A stretch of 42,752 nucleotides of DNA from CAZNNH01 sp964574335 (GTDB lineage: Bacteria; Acidobacteriota; Vicinamibacteria; Fen-336). The stretch covers positions 1-42,752 of the forward strand of contig CAZNNH010000037.1 of the NCBI GenBank assembly GCA_964574335.1. Reading direction: 5' to 3'. A program made the translations under genes and the position numbers. Under the pieces are notes generated by a model. The model saw only the letters and a program-made list of their open reading frames with translations. It made no database searches and was not told the origin of the DNA. This document shows positions 32,755 to 40,509 of this stretch, in pieces (within the stretch, counting starts at the first letter, position 1; each line of letters begins with the position of its first letter).

Positions 32755-33960
32755 ATGCGTCATCTTCATCTCGGCTCGTCGTCGACCCTCGCCCTGGCGC
32801 TGCTGGCTGCCGGGGCATCGGCTCAGCAGCCCAACCCGCCCAGCTTCGGCGTCGAGGCCCAACTGGTGCTGGTCGACGTGCGGGTGGTTCGCGACGGGCA
32901 GCCGGTGCCGGGGCTGAAGCAGAGTGACTTCACCGTCTTCGAGGACGGCGTCGAGCGGCCGGTCGCGCACTTCGAGGAGATCTGGGCCCGCGGCATCGAG
33001 CGGCCCCAGGCGCCCGGTCGCTACGTGGTCCACCCGCGGGCCTTCGTGTTCGTGGTCGACGAGCTCCACCTGACTCCCTTCCAGGCCGAGGAGGTCAAGC
33101 GGGCGATGATCGACTTCATCCACACCGGGACCCAGGACGGCGACCTGGTGGCCGTGGTCTCGGTCGCCGAGGCCAAGCACGGCCGCACCCTGGTCCCGGA
33201 TGGACGCGAGGCGATGTCGGCGATGCTGCGTGGCCTTCGCGGCCGCTACGCTCCCGACCGGACCCTCGAGAACCTGTCGGAGGCCGAGGCTCAGCGCATC
33301 ATGGACGGGGACCGAGCCACGCTGGAGGCCGTCGCCCAACGGATCTACAACGACCGGAAGTTGGAGGTGATGGGGCCGAGAACGCGCCTCGACCCGGAGG
33401 CCACCACCCGGGAGGCCCGCCGGCTGGCCCACGACATCCTTGGCCAGGCCGAGCTGGGCCTCAAGGGGACGCTCGGCATCCTGCTCCAGGCGCTGGAGTG
33501 GTCGTCGCAGTGGCGCGGCCGGAAGGCGTTCGTGCTGGCCTCGGGCGGCTTCATCCTCGAGCCCTCGCTGCCGGACTTCTCGGCGGTGGCCCGGGCCGCC
33601 CAGAAGGCCAACGCCGCCGTGTACTTCCTGGATGCGCGGCCGCTCGAGCCGTCGGCGAGCGCGTCCGGCGATCAGTCCTACGCCGACCCGATCTCGAGCC
33701 TGACCTCGACCAACCTCGACCACTTCGGTGGCGCCGCCGGGGCCGAGGTGGTGGCCCTCGACAGCGGAGGCCTGGTGCTGACCAACCAGAACAACCTGGG
33801 CGCCAGCCTGGAGCGGATCGCCCGCGACTCCTCCGCCTACTACCTGCTCGGCTACGAGCCGCCGGAGCATCCCAAGAAGAAGAAGCGGGACGAGCTGCGC
33901 CGCATCGAGGTGAAGGTGGACCTCGACAGCGTCGAGGTGCGCCACCGTAAGGGGTACTAG
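32755..33960 (+). CDS. VWFA-related secreted protein (acidobacterial type)
   Basis: 401 residues. A signal peptide (LALALLAAGASAQ) is followed by the segment QLVLVDVRVVRDGQPVPGL and FTVFEDGVERPVAHFEE, which is highly typical of the VWFA-related proteins numerous in Acidobacteria. The von Willebrand A fold follows, with FVFVVDELHLTPFQAEEVKR where the metal-binding DxSxS would stand. LKGTLGILLQALEWSSQWRGRKAFVLASGG continues it and SAYYLLGYEPP ends it. The Ser residues of the metal site are missing (DELHLT), so metal-dependent adhesion is doubtful. It is expected outside the cytoplasm; its role is unknown. Confidence 0.88.
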   Translation: MRHLHLGSSSTLALALLAAGASAQQPNPPSFGVEAQLVLVDVRVVRDGQPVPGLKQSDFTVFEDGVERPVAHFEEIWARGIERPQAPGRYVVHPRAFVFVVDELHLTPFQAEEVKRAMIDFIHTGTQDGDLVAVVSVAEAKHGRTLVPDGREAMSAMLRGLRGRYAPDRTLENLSEAEAQRIMDGDRATLEAVAQRIYNDRKLEVMGPRTRLDPEATTREARRLAHDILGQAELGLKGTLGILLQALEWSSQWRGRKAFVLASGGFILEPSLPDFSAVARAAQKANAAVYFLDARPLEPSASASGDQSYADPISSLTSTNLDHFGGAAGAEVVALDSGGLVLTNQNNLGASLERIARDSSAYYLLGYEPPEHPKKKKRDELRRIEVKVDLDSVEVRHRKGY

Positions 33961-33975
33961 CCGGCGCCCTGCCCC

Positions 33976-34956
33976 CTACGGAGGGGTGAAGAGAAAGACG
34001 CGGTTCTCGATCGGCGGCAGCGAGCGCAGGTAGACGTAGATGGCGGCCAGGTCCTCCTCGGTCATCCCCGAGTAGAGGCTCCAGGGCATGGGGGTGTTGA
34101 GGTCGCCCGGCATCACCTCCGCAGGCTCGTAGTCGGGGGCCGCGTGGAGCTTGAAGCGCTGGATGAAGTAGTCCCGGGTGAAGCCGCCGATCCCGGTCGT
34201 CTCGTCGAAGGTGATGTTCACGCTGCGGACGATGCCGCCGGTCTTCAGCGGGAACTCGAACCCACCGGCGCCCAGCATCCCCGGGACCGGCTCGCCCCGC
34301 TGTTGGGGGGTGTGGCAGACCAGGCAACCGGCGGCGGTGGTCAGGTACCTCCCGTAGGCCAGGGGCTCCTGGCGGCTCGGCGAGAGGCGAGTTTGTGGGT
34401 CGCGGGGGAGGGTGCGGATGATCAGGCTCATCGGGAAGTCGGAGTGGGACGGGGGGACGTCGTGCTCGATCGGCTCGAGGGTGCGCAGGTAGGCGATGAT
34501 CGCGTACAGGTCCGGGTCGGCGAGCTGGCCGTACTCGCGGTAGGGCATGATCGGGAAGAGCGGCCGGCCGTCTTGGCCGACACCCGCGGTGATGGCGCGG
34601 TAGACCTCGCCGTCGGTCCACTCGCCGATCCCGGCCGGCGTGATGTTGCCCGCGTAGTAGGTACCGGGCAGCCCCGCCTCCTCGTCGAAGACCTCACCCC
34701 CCTGGCCCCAGGTGCCCTCCACCGGAGGGGCGGCGAAGAGCCCCCAGTCACGCTTCGAGTGGCAGTCGAGACAGACCGCGACGTGGTGGGCCAGGTAGCG
34801 CCCTCGCTCGACCTGTGCCGGGGTGCCGGCGACCTTCAGCTCCGGCGCCGCCTTCACCCGAGGGAACAGGACGAACAGGGCGGCGAGGCCCAGGGCGATC
34901 ACCGCCGCCGCCACGCTCGCCGCCCAGAGCAGCAGCTTGCCCACTCGCCTCGCCAC
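33976..34956 (-). CDS. Membrane-anchored diheme cytochrome c
   Basis: 326 residues. An N-terminal transmembrane helix (LLLWAASVAAAVIALGLAALFVLF) anchors two cytochrome c domains. Haem motifs are CLDCH (near 62-66) and CLVCH (near 200). Probable axial Met ligands are in FPIMPYREYG and NTPMPWSLYSGM. The domains resemble the cytochrome subunits of membrane dehydrogenases (NITPAGIGEWTDGEVYRAIT, FTRDYFIQRF). It would carry electrons in the periplasm. Its maturation could use the CcdA and TlpA-like proteins encoded at 10693-11965. It lies 6 bp after the DinB-like gene. No dehydrogenase subunit is adjacent. Confidence 0.9.
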   Translation of the reverse strand: MARRVGKLLLWAASVAAAVIALGLAALFVLFPRVKAAPELKVAGTPAQVERGRYLAHHVAVCLDCHSKRDWGLFAAPPVEGTWGQGGEVFDEEAGLPGTYYAGNITPAGIGEWTDGEVYRAITAGVGQDGRPLFPIMPYREYGQLADPDLYAIIAYLRTLEPIEHDVPPSHSDFPMSLIIRTLPRDPQTRLSPSRQEPLAYGRYLTTAAGCLVCHTPQQRGEPVPGMLGAGGFEFPLKTGGIVRSVNITFDETTGIGGFTRDYFIQRFKLHAAPDYEPAEVMPGDLNTPMPWSLYSGMTEEDLAAIYVYLRSLPPIENRVFLFTPP

Positions 34957-34962
34957 GGGACC

Positions 34963-35463
34963 TCAGCGGGTGGGCAGAAGCCGCTTCAGGAGCTGGATCT
35001 GGCCGGCGTGGTAGAGGTCGTGGGCGGCGACCCCTCGGATCAGCTTCTCCACCGACTCGCGACCACCGGCTGCCGCGGCGAGGGCGCGGTCGTCGAGGGC
35101 CGCCACTCGTTGCCGCAGCACCCGGTGCTCCTGGACCAGCAGCTTCACGTCCGCGCGAAAGGCGGGGAGCGTCGCCTCCACCGGCCGCGGGAACCAGTTG
35201 CTGCCGGCGAGGGCGAACGAGCCGCGCTTCTCCCCCGAGATGCGGCGCCGCACCGCATACTTCCAGTAGGCGGCGTGGACCACGATCTCCCAGATGTTGT
35301 GCCGGCCGGGGCCGGGCCGCCAGGCCGCCTGTCTCGGGTCCAGCCGCCGGAGCGAGCCACGGAGGTTGGTGCCGTGCCAGGAACGGCCATCGAAGGCCTC
35401 GTCCAGCAGGCCGAGGAGGACCGACACGCGGGCCACGCTTCCGCCCCTCGGTTGGATCGTCAT
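34963..35463 (-). CDS. DinB/YfiT-like four-helix protein
   Basis: 166 residues. NIWEIVVHAAYWKYAVRRRI and AAHDLYHAGQIQLLKRLL match the two helices that carry the metal-binding His residues in the DinB superfamily (putative metal-dependent hydrolases or thiol transferases such as bacillithiol and mycothiol enzymes). The middle carries WFPRP and a helix LLVQEHRVLRQRV. The exact reaction cannot be told. The ATG at 35463 gives MTIQPRGGSVARV. It is between an unknown membrane protein (13 bp) and the cytochrome gene (6 bp), all on the minus strand. Confidence 0.85.
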   Translation of the reverse strand: MTIQPRGGSVARVSVLLGLLDEAFDGRSWHGTNLRGSLRRLDPRQAAWRPGPGRHNIWEIVVHAAYWKYAVRRRISGEKRGSFALAGSNWFPRPVEATLPAFRADVKLLVQEHRVLRQRVAALDDRALAAAAGGRESVEKLIRGVAAHDLYHAGQIQLLKRLLPTR

Positions 35464-35476
35464 GGCCCCGATGGTA

Positions 35477-35956
35477 TCAGTGCTTGAGCAGGCCGATCAG
35501 CGCCACCACGCCACCGGCGGCTGACCAGACGATGCCGGTGTTCTGCCAGTCGATGCCGACGCCCGAGTCACCGATCTCCTGCTCGTCCGGAGCGGCGACG
35601 ATCATGATGACCCCGCTCACCGCCACGATGGTGCCGACCAGGGTCAAGATCTTCCCCGCCTTGCTCCAGCCCTCCTTCTCGACCGGGGCGGCTTCGTCGT
35701 CCTCGACGGCGAGCCCCGCCGCGGTGGCCGCCCAGGCGTCGGCGTGCAAGGCCACCTGCTGGCTCAGGGTGGGCTGGGCGGGCCGGTCGCCGATCGGCCC
35801 GAGGTCCACGGCCGGCGCCGACGCGGCGGCCGACGGCGAGACGCCCGGTGTGGCGAAGCTGTCGGCGAGCTCCGCCGCGCAAGAGAAAGGCGCGGGGAAC
35901 GACGCCACGACCATCGCGATGACGACCCAAGGCACGAGCTGCTTCCTAGGATTCAC
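35477..35956 (-). CDS. Hypothetical membrane protein with two C-terminal helices (159 aa)
   Basis: 159 residues. A signal peptide (LVPWVVIAMVVASFPAPFSCAA) is followed by a low-complexity Ala/Pro/Ser region and a charged stretch. Two C-terminal hydrophobic segments follow (ILTLVGTIVAVSGVIMIVAA and IVWSAAGGVVALIGLL). The paired C-terminal helices with Gly motifs resemble small envelope proteins of unknown function seen across Acidobacteria and delta-proteobacteria. No enzymatic motif is visible. It heads a three-gene minus-strand run with the DinB-like and cytochrome genes. Confidence 0.75.
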   Translation of the reverse strand: MNPRKQLVPWVVIAMVVASFPAPFSCAAELADSFATPGVSPSAAASAPAVDLGPIGDRPAQPTLSQQVALHADAWAATAAGLAVEDDEAAPVEKEGWSKAGKILTLVGTIVAVSGVIMIVAAPDEQEIGDSGVGIDWQNTGIVWSAAGGVVALIGLLKH

Positions 35957-36029
35957 GGAGGCCCTCCGATTAGACTGGTTTGTGTCTGGTTACCCCCCGG
36001 CCCCTCCCGAGGGTGCGCACATCGGAAGG

Positions 36030-36941
36030 TTGGGAAGCCGGGATGGCTCTGGCAAGCATAAGTCGGCTGTCAAGAGGTGGCGTGCCGGCCTGTTGGCCGC
36101 CGCGGCGGCGGTCGCCCCGGCGCTGCTGGCCGGCCAGCCGTCGGCCCCACCGGCCCCCGCCTCGACGGAGCCGTCGCAGCCGGTGGCGTACGGTGATCTG
36201 CTGGCCGCCATGCGCGCGGAGCGGGGCTACGACGCCCGCAAGACCACCAACCTGGGCCGCTTCCAGGCCGGCGTGCTGCTCCGCCTGGCCAAAGAGGCGC
36301 ACCAGCGGCGTCCCTCCGGCCCGCCGCTGTTCGTCGGTCACGCCGACTGGTTCCACGCCTACCTCCAGACGGTCGGCCTGTCGCCGGCAAAGGTCTCGAT
36401 CAGCGCGCGGATCTCCTTCGAGAACCGCCAGGACGTCTGGATCGAGTACCGCCAAGACCGGGTGGTCCGGAAGGTCGTCGAGGGACCGCCGGTGCGCCGG
36501 GCGCTGAACGTCTCGGTCGCCCCGCTTCCGGGCAGCTCGGTGTCGGCCCGCTACTCCTACGACGACCTCGACTCCACCCCTCATCTCCGGGTGACGGTGG
36601 AGCGGGAGTACCGGTACCGTCTGGTCGACTTCGCCGACCAGGTCTTCTTCGACCAATTCCAGGGCCTGCACGGCCGACCCACCACCGGCCTGCTCGGCCT
36701 CCTCTTCCGGCTGATCGGCGAGGGGCACCTCGTCTACTCGCGGATCGCGGTGGCGGAGGACCAGGTGCAGTTGGTGGTCGGCCACGCCCGAAAGGGCTTC
36801 CTGTCCCGGACCGCCACCGTCACCATCCAGCCGGACGGCACCGCCGAAGCCGGCGTCCCCGAGGACCGCCCTGACCTGCTCGCCCTGGAGCGGCGGCTAC
36901 GCGCGCCGATCGAGATCGAGTACGTTCCCTGGCCCGAGTGA
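36030..36941 (+). CDS. Secreted hypothetical protein (~303 aa)
   Basis: A basic N-terminus (KHKSAVKRWR) and hydrophobic core (AGLLAAAAAVAPALLA) form a signal peptide. A Pro/Ala spacer and a soluble domain follow, with FVGHADWFHAYLQTVGL, WIEYRQDRVVRKVVEGPPV and YRYRLVDFADQVFFDQFQGL, ending in EIEYVPWPE. I do not recognise the family. No ATG or GTG is in frame near the signal peptide; TTG at 36030 is the only reasonable start, and its ribosome site is poor. The divergent neighbour starts at 35956, leaving 73 bp for both promoters. The stop is 53 bp before sthA. Confidence 0.65.
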   Translation: MGSRDGSGKHKSAVKRWRAGLLAAAAAVAPALLAGQPSAPPAPASTEPSQPVAYGDLLAAMRAERGYDARKTTNLGRFQAGVLLRLAKEAHQRRPSGPPLFVGHADWFHAYLQTVGLSPAKVSISARISFENRQDVWIEYRQDRVVRKVVEGPPVRRALNVSVAPLPGSSVSARYSYDDLDSTPHLRVTVEREYRYRLVDFADQVFFDQFQGLHGRPTTGLLGLLFRLIGEGHLVYSRIAVAEDQVQLVVGHARKGFLSRTATVTIQPDGTAEAGVPEDRPDLLALERRLRAPIEIEYVPWPE

Positions 36942-36994
36942 CCCGAGCGGACCCGGGCGTTCGGGTGGGCTCGGCGAAGTGGCATGATGGGCCG

Positions 36995-38395
36995 GTGACG
37001 ACACGCTATGACGTGGTGGTGCTGGGCTGTGGCCCGGCCGGCGAGCGGGCGGCGATCCAGGCGGCGCGGGCCGGACGGAGCGTGGCCGTGGTCGAGCGCG
37101 CCCACGTGGTGGGCGGCAACCGCGTCAACTGGGGGACCATCCCCTCCAAGACGCTGCGCGAGAGCGCGCTGTTCTTCCACCAGCTCACCCGCAACCGCCT
37201 CCACGGCGTCCGCTACGAGGTCGACGCCGAGATGACGGTGGCCGACTTCACCCATCGCGAGCGGGCGGTGGTGCAGCGCGAGCTGGAGCTGATCAACCAG
37301 TCGCTGGGTCGCTACGCCGTCGAGGTGATCGAGGGACACGCCCGCTTCGCGGGGGCCCGCTCGGTGGTGGTGGAGCCTCCCGGCGGCGCACCCTCGCGGA
37401 CCTTGACCGGCGAGTTCTTCGTGATCGCCACCGGGTCCCGCCCCAGCCGGCCGTCCGACGTCCCCTTCGACGGCCAGACCGTCTTCGACTCCGAGACCAT
37501 CCTCCAGCTTCCCCGCATGCCCCGGAGCCTGACGGTGCTGGGCGCCGGCGTGATCGGCATCGAGTACGCCAGCATCTTCGCCGCCATCGGGATCGAGGTC
37601 ACGCTGGTGGACACCCGCGAGCGCCTGCTCCCCTACCTGGACCGGGAGATCGTCGGCGTCCTGGTGGAGGAGCTGCAGCGGCTGGGAGTCTCGATTCTCC
37701 ACTCCGACCGGTACCAGCGGATCGAGCCCTCCGCCGGCGACCCGCCGCGGGTCGTGTGCACGACCGGGGCCGGACGCCGGCTCGAGTCGGACGCCCTGCT
37801 CTACTGCGTCGGCCGCGACGGCAACACCCACGACATCGGTCTCGAGACCCTCGGCATCGAGCCCGGCCGGTACGGCCTGCTGCAGGTGAGCCCGAGCTTC
37901 CAGACCGCGCACCCCCACATCTACGCGGTGGGCGACGTGATCGGCTACCCGGCGCTGGCCAGCACCTCGATGGAGCAGGGGCGCCAGGCGATGCGCCACG
38001 CCCTGGGTCTACCCGGACCCAGGGGCCGGACCGACGTGCTGCCCTTCGCCGTCTACGCGATCCCCGAGGTGGCCTACGTCGGGGAGACCGAGGAGGCGCT
38101 GCGGGAGAGAGGCACCGAGCTCGTGGTGGGGCGTAGCAGCTACGACATGAACCCCCGCGGGCAGATCCTGGGTGGCAACGGCGGGATGCTGAAGCTCCTC
38201 TTCGAGAAGCCCTCGCTACGCCTGCGGGCGGTCCACATCGTGGGCAGCAGCGCCAGCGAGCTGGTCCACGTCGGCCAGGCCTTCCTGCGATTCGGGGCTG
38301 CCGCCGCCGACATCGCCGAGACGCTCTACAACTATCCAACCTTGTCGGACATGTACCGACACGCCGCCCTGGTGGCGCTGGCCGACCGCGGCTGA
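36995..38395 (+). CDS. sthA: Soluble pyridine nucleotide transhydrogenase (SthA-like flavoprotein)
   Basis: 466 residues, close to E. coli SthA. The FAD-binding motif is VVVLGCGPAGERAAIQAA at 7-24, the NAD(P)-binding motif LGAGVIGIEYASIFAAIGIE follows, the second FAD motif is HIYAVGDVIG, and the dimerisation domain ends LYNYPTLSDMYRHA. It exchanges reducing equivalents between NADPH and NAD+ in the cytoplasm. At the place of the redox disulfide in related reductases stands GGNRVNWGTIPSK (40-52), with no Cys at either position. This fits a transhydrogenase and excludes a dithiol-dependent reductase. GTG at 36995 is preferred; an upstream ATG at 36938 overlaps the preceding gene. Confidence 0.88.
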   Translation: MTTRYDVVVLGCGPAGERAAIQAARAGRSVAVVERAHVVGGNRVNWGTIPSKTLRESALFFHQLTRNRLHGVRYEVDAEMTVADFTHRERAVVQRELELINQSLGRYAVEVIEGHARFAGARSVVVEPPGGAPSRTLTGEFFVIATGSRPSRPSDVPFDGQTVFDSETILQLPRMPRSLTVLGAGVIGIEYASIFAAIGIEVTLVDTRERLLPYLDREIVGVLVEELQRLGVSILHSDRYQRIEPSAGDPPRVVCTTGAGRRLESDALLYCVGRDGNTHDIGLETLGIEPGRYGLLQVSPSFQTAHPHIYAVGDVIGYPALASTSMEQGRQAMRHALGLPGPRGRTDVLPFAVYAIPEVAYVGETEEALRERGTELVVGRSSYDMNPRGQILGGNGGMLKLLFEKPSLRLRAVHIVGSSASELVHVGQAFLRFGAAAADIAETLYNYPTLSDMYRHAALVALADRG

Positions 38396-38414
38396 CGCAG
38401 TGAGACTGGCCATG

Positions 38415-38517
38415 GGGGACACGATCCCGAATCCACGGCCCGCCGGAGGATTCGGGTCATCCGGCCATGGGGGACACGATCCCGAATCCACGGCCCGCCG
38501 GAGGATTCGGGTCATCC
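38415..38517 (-). repeat. Two tandem palindromic repeats, family 3
   Basis: Two copies of a 46-48-bp unit begin at 38415 and 38470: GGGGACACGAT, inner stem CCCGAATCC/GGATTCGGG, then GTCATCC. The outer right arm (GTCATGTCCCC) is truncated in both. Their orientation is opposite to the copy at 17613. Both lie in the convergent space between sthA and potD. No gene is present in 38396-38707. Confidence 0.92.
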
Positions 38518-38617
38518 NNNNNNNNNNNNNNNNNNNNNNNNNNNNNNNNNNNNNNNNNNNNNNNNNNNNNNNNNNNNNNNNNNNNNNNNNNNNNNNNNNN
38601 NNNNNNNNNNNNNNNNN
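38518..38617. other. Assembly gap (100 N)
   Basis: Exactly 100 undetermined bases between identical repeat copies. It is probably a scaffold placeholder where the assembler could not resolve the tandem copy number. Confidence 0.97.
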
Positions 38618-38676
38618 GGCCATGGGGGACACGATCCCGAATCCACGGCCCGCCGGAGGATTCGGGTCATGTCCCC
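38618..38676 (-). repeat. Palindromic repeat, family 3, complete copy
   Basis: The unit at 38625-38676 (52 bp) has both outer arms, GGGGACACGAT and TCATGTCCCC, plus the perfect 9-bp inner stem. It ends 31 bp from the potD stop codon. Confidence 0.93.
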
Positions 38677-38707
38677 ATGCACGGCTTGCGTCGAACCGTC
38701 CGGAACG

Positions 38708-39742
38708 TTACTCGGCGGCCTTGATCTCGTCCCAGACCTTGGTGTACTTGGCGTTGTCCTCGCCCAGGTCCTGGATCACCTCGCTTCTCTCCCGCACCTC
38801 GGGCTGGGCGAACCGCTCCCGGAACGCCTTCATCTGGTCCGCGATTTTGTCGTAGCTGGGGAGGTTCGGGCACAGGTAGGCGATGAAGTCGGTGTTCTCG
38901 GCCGCCACCTCCGGGTCGTGGAGGAAGTTGATGAAGGCGTGGGCCAGCGCCACCTGCTGCGCCCCCTTGGGGATCACCAGGTCGTCACAGGACACGCTGG
39001 TTCCCTCCACCGGCACCGCGAACGCGATGTCGTCGTTCTCCGCCTGGACCTGGAAGATGTCGCCGCTGTAGCCGTGGACCAGCAGGAACTCGCCGCTGGC
39101 CAGGCCGGTCTTGTACTGCTCGTTCTCCAGCTTGGCCAGGTTGTGGCGCCAGCCGATCACCACGTCGCGGGCCTCCTGGAGCTGCTGCTCGTCGCGGGTG
39201 TTCAGGCTGTAGCCCAGGGACTTGAGGGCGGCGCCGATGGTCTCGCGCATGTCGTTGAGCATGGTCATCCGGCTCTTCAGGTCCTGGCGCCCGAAGACCT
39301 TCCAGCTCGGCTCGAAGCCCTCGACCCGGCTCTTCAGGTAGCCGATCCCGGTGATGGTGAGCATGTAGGGGACCGAGTGGGTGAGCTGTGGGTCGAGGGC
39401 GATCCTCAGGTAGTCGGGGTCGACGTTCTTGGCGTTTTGGAGAAGCGAGCGGTCCAGGTCCTGGAGCATCCCCTGCTGGTGCATGATCGCCACCATGTAG
39501 CTGCTCGGCGTCACCACGTCGTAGCCGGAGGCGCCGGCCTTCATCTTGGCGAACATGGCCTCGTTGGAGTCGAAGGTGTCGATCACCACCCGGCAGTGCT
39601 GCTCCTGCTCGAAGCGGGTCAGCAGCTCCGGCTTGACGTAGTCGGCCCAGGTGTAGACGTGCAGCACCGGATCAGGCTTGCGGCAGGCGGACGTGGAGGT
39701 CAGGGCGGCCACGGCGACGGCGGCGGCGACGGCTCTTCTCAT
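38708..39742 (-). CDS. potD: Spermidine/putrescine ABC transporter, substrate-binding lipoprotein
   Basis: 344 residues. A signal sequence ends at Cys20 (TSTSAC), so a lipoprotein is likely. The mature protein starts with PVLHVYTWADYVKPELLTRF, the PotD-type strand that lines the polyamine site. It then has DSNEAMFAKMKAGASGYDVV, YMLTITGIGYL and the C-terminal AHAFINFLHDPEVAAENTDF. Acidic and aromatic residues (YTWADY, VHGYSGD, PSSYM) fit polyamine binding. It delivers spermidine or putrescine to PotBC from outside the cytoplasmic membrane. It is last in the potABCD operon; its ATG overlaps the potC stop by 4 bp. Confidence 0.92.
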   Translation of the reverse strand: MRRAVAAAVAVAALTSTSACRKPDPVLHVYTWADYVKPELLTRFEQEQHCRVVIDTFDSNEAMFAKMKAGASGYDVVTPSSYMVAIMHQQGMLQDLDRSLLQNAKNVDPDYLRIALDPQLTHSVPYMLTITGIGYLKSRVEGFEPSWKVFGRQDLKSRMTMLNDMRETIGAALKSLGYSLNTRDEQQLQEARDVVIGWRHNLAKLENEQYKTGLASGEFLLVHGYSGDIFQVQAENDDIAFAVPVEGTSVSCDDLVIPKGAQQVALAHAFINFLHDPEVAAENTDFIAYLCPNLPSYDKIADQMKAFRERFAQPEVRERSEVIQDLGEDNAKYTKVWDEIKAAE

Positions 39743-40509
39743 GGGCGATCCTCCGTGAAGCGCTGGCTGAGCGCGACGGCGACGAAGGTCAGCGCCAGCA
39801 GCAGCGTGCTGAGCGCGTTGATCAGGGGCGGCGACCCGTGCTTGATCATGCTGTAGATGCGGATCGGAAGGGTGGTGCTACCAGGGCCGGCCACGAAGAA
39901 CGTGATCACGAAGTCGTCGATCGAGAGGGTGAAGGCGAGCAGGCCCCCGGCCAGGATCCCGGGGAGGAGCAGCGGCACCAGCACCTTCCAGGTGGTGGTC
40001 CACCAGGAGGCGCCGAGGTCCCGGGCCGCCTCCAAGACCGACTCGTCGAAGTCCTGGAGCCGCCCCAGCACCACCATCGCCACGTAGCTGATGCAGAAGG
40101 TAACGTGGGCCAGGTAGATGGTGAAGAGGCTCAGCTCCACGCCGACGGCGACGAAGAAGAGCAGCAGGCTGATCCCGACCAGGATCTCGGGGACCACCAG
40201 CGGCGTGTATATGAGCAGGTAGTGGAAGCGCTGGAGGCGGCTGGCGTAGCGGTGGAGGGCCACCGCGGCGGTGGTGCCCACTACCATCGAGGTGGCGGTG
40301 GCGGTCACGGCGACCACCAGGCTGTTGACCAGCGCCCGCCAGATGTCCTGGTGGGCGAGGAGCCGCCGGTACCAGTCGAGGGTGAAGCCCTCGAAGCGGC
40401 CGCCGAAGCGCGAGGCGTTGAAGGAGCCCACCACCAGCACCAGGATCGGCAGGTAGAAGAAGACCAGCAGCAGAAAGGTGACGACCGCCGGGAAGCGGCT
40501 GCGCCTCAC
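39739..40509 (-). CDS. potC: Spermidine/putrescine ABC transporter permease PotC
   Basis: 256 residues with six hydrophobic segments. The signature of inner-membrane ABC permeases, EAARDLGASWWTTTWKVLVP, contacts PotA. The N-terminus is VVTFLLLVFFYLPILVLVVGSFN, and LSIDDFVITFFVAGPG is characteristic of PotC. GTG at 40507-40509 overlaps the potB TGA (GTGA), so translation is coupled. It forms the channel with PotB. The frame extends upstream only as antisense-type noise over potB. Confidence 0.92.
   Translation of the reverse strand: MRRSRFPAVVTFLLLVFFYLPILVLVVGSFNASRFGGRFEGFTLDWYRRLLAHQDIWRALVNSLVVAVTATATSMVVGTTAAVALHRYASRLQRFHYLLIYTPLVVPEILVGISLLLFFVAVGVELSLFTIYLAHVTFCISYVAMVVLGRLQDFDESVLEAARDLGASWWTTTWKVLVPLLLPGILAGGLLAFTLSIDDFVITFFVAGPGSTTLPIRIYSMIKHGSPPLINALSTLLLALTFVAVALSQRFTEDRP

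Noticed and set aside
34815..36029. Plus-strand frame upstream of the secreted protein at 36030
   Set aside because: It covers three minus-strand genes with clear features (cytochrome c, DinB-like and a membrane protein). Only the part after the signal peptide is credible.
36938..36994. Upstream ATG start for sthA
   Set aside because: It overlaps the preceding gene and adds 19 residues before the normal flavoprotein start; GTG at 36995 fits better.
38396..38855. Coding frames crossing the repeats and N gap near 38400-38860
   Set aside because: They consist of repeat sequence and undetermined bases, then antisense potD.
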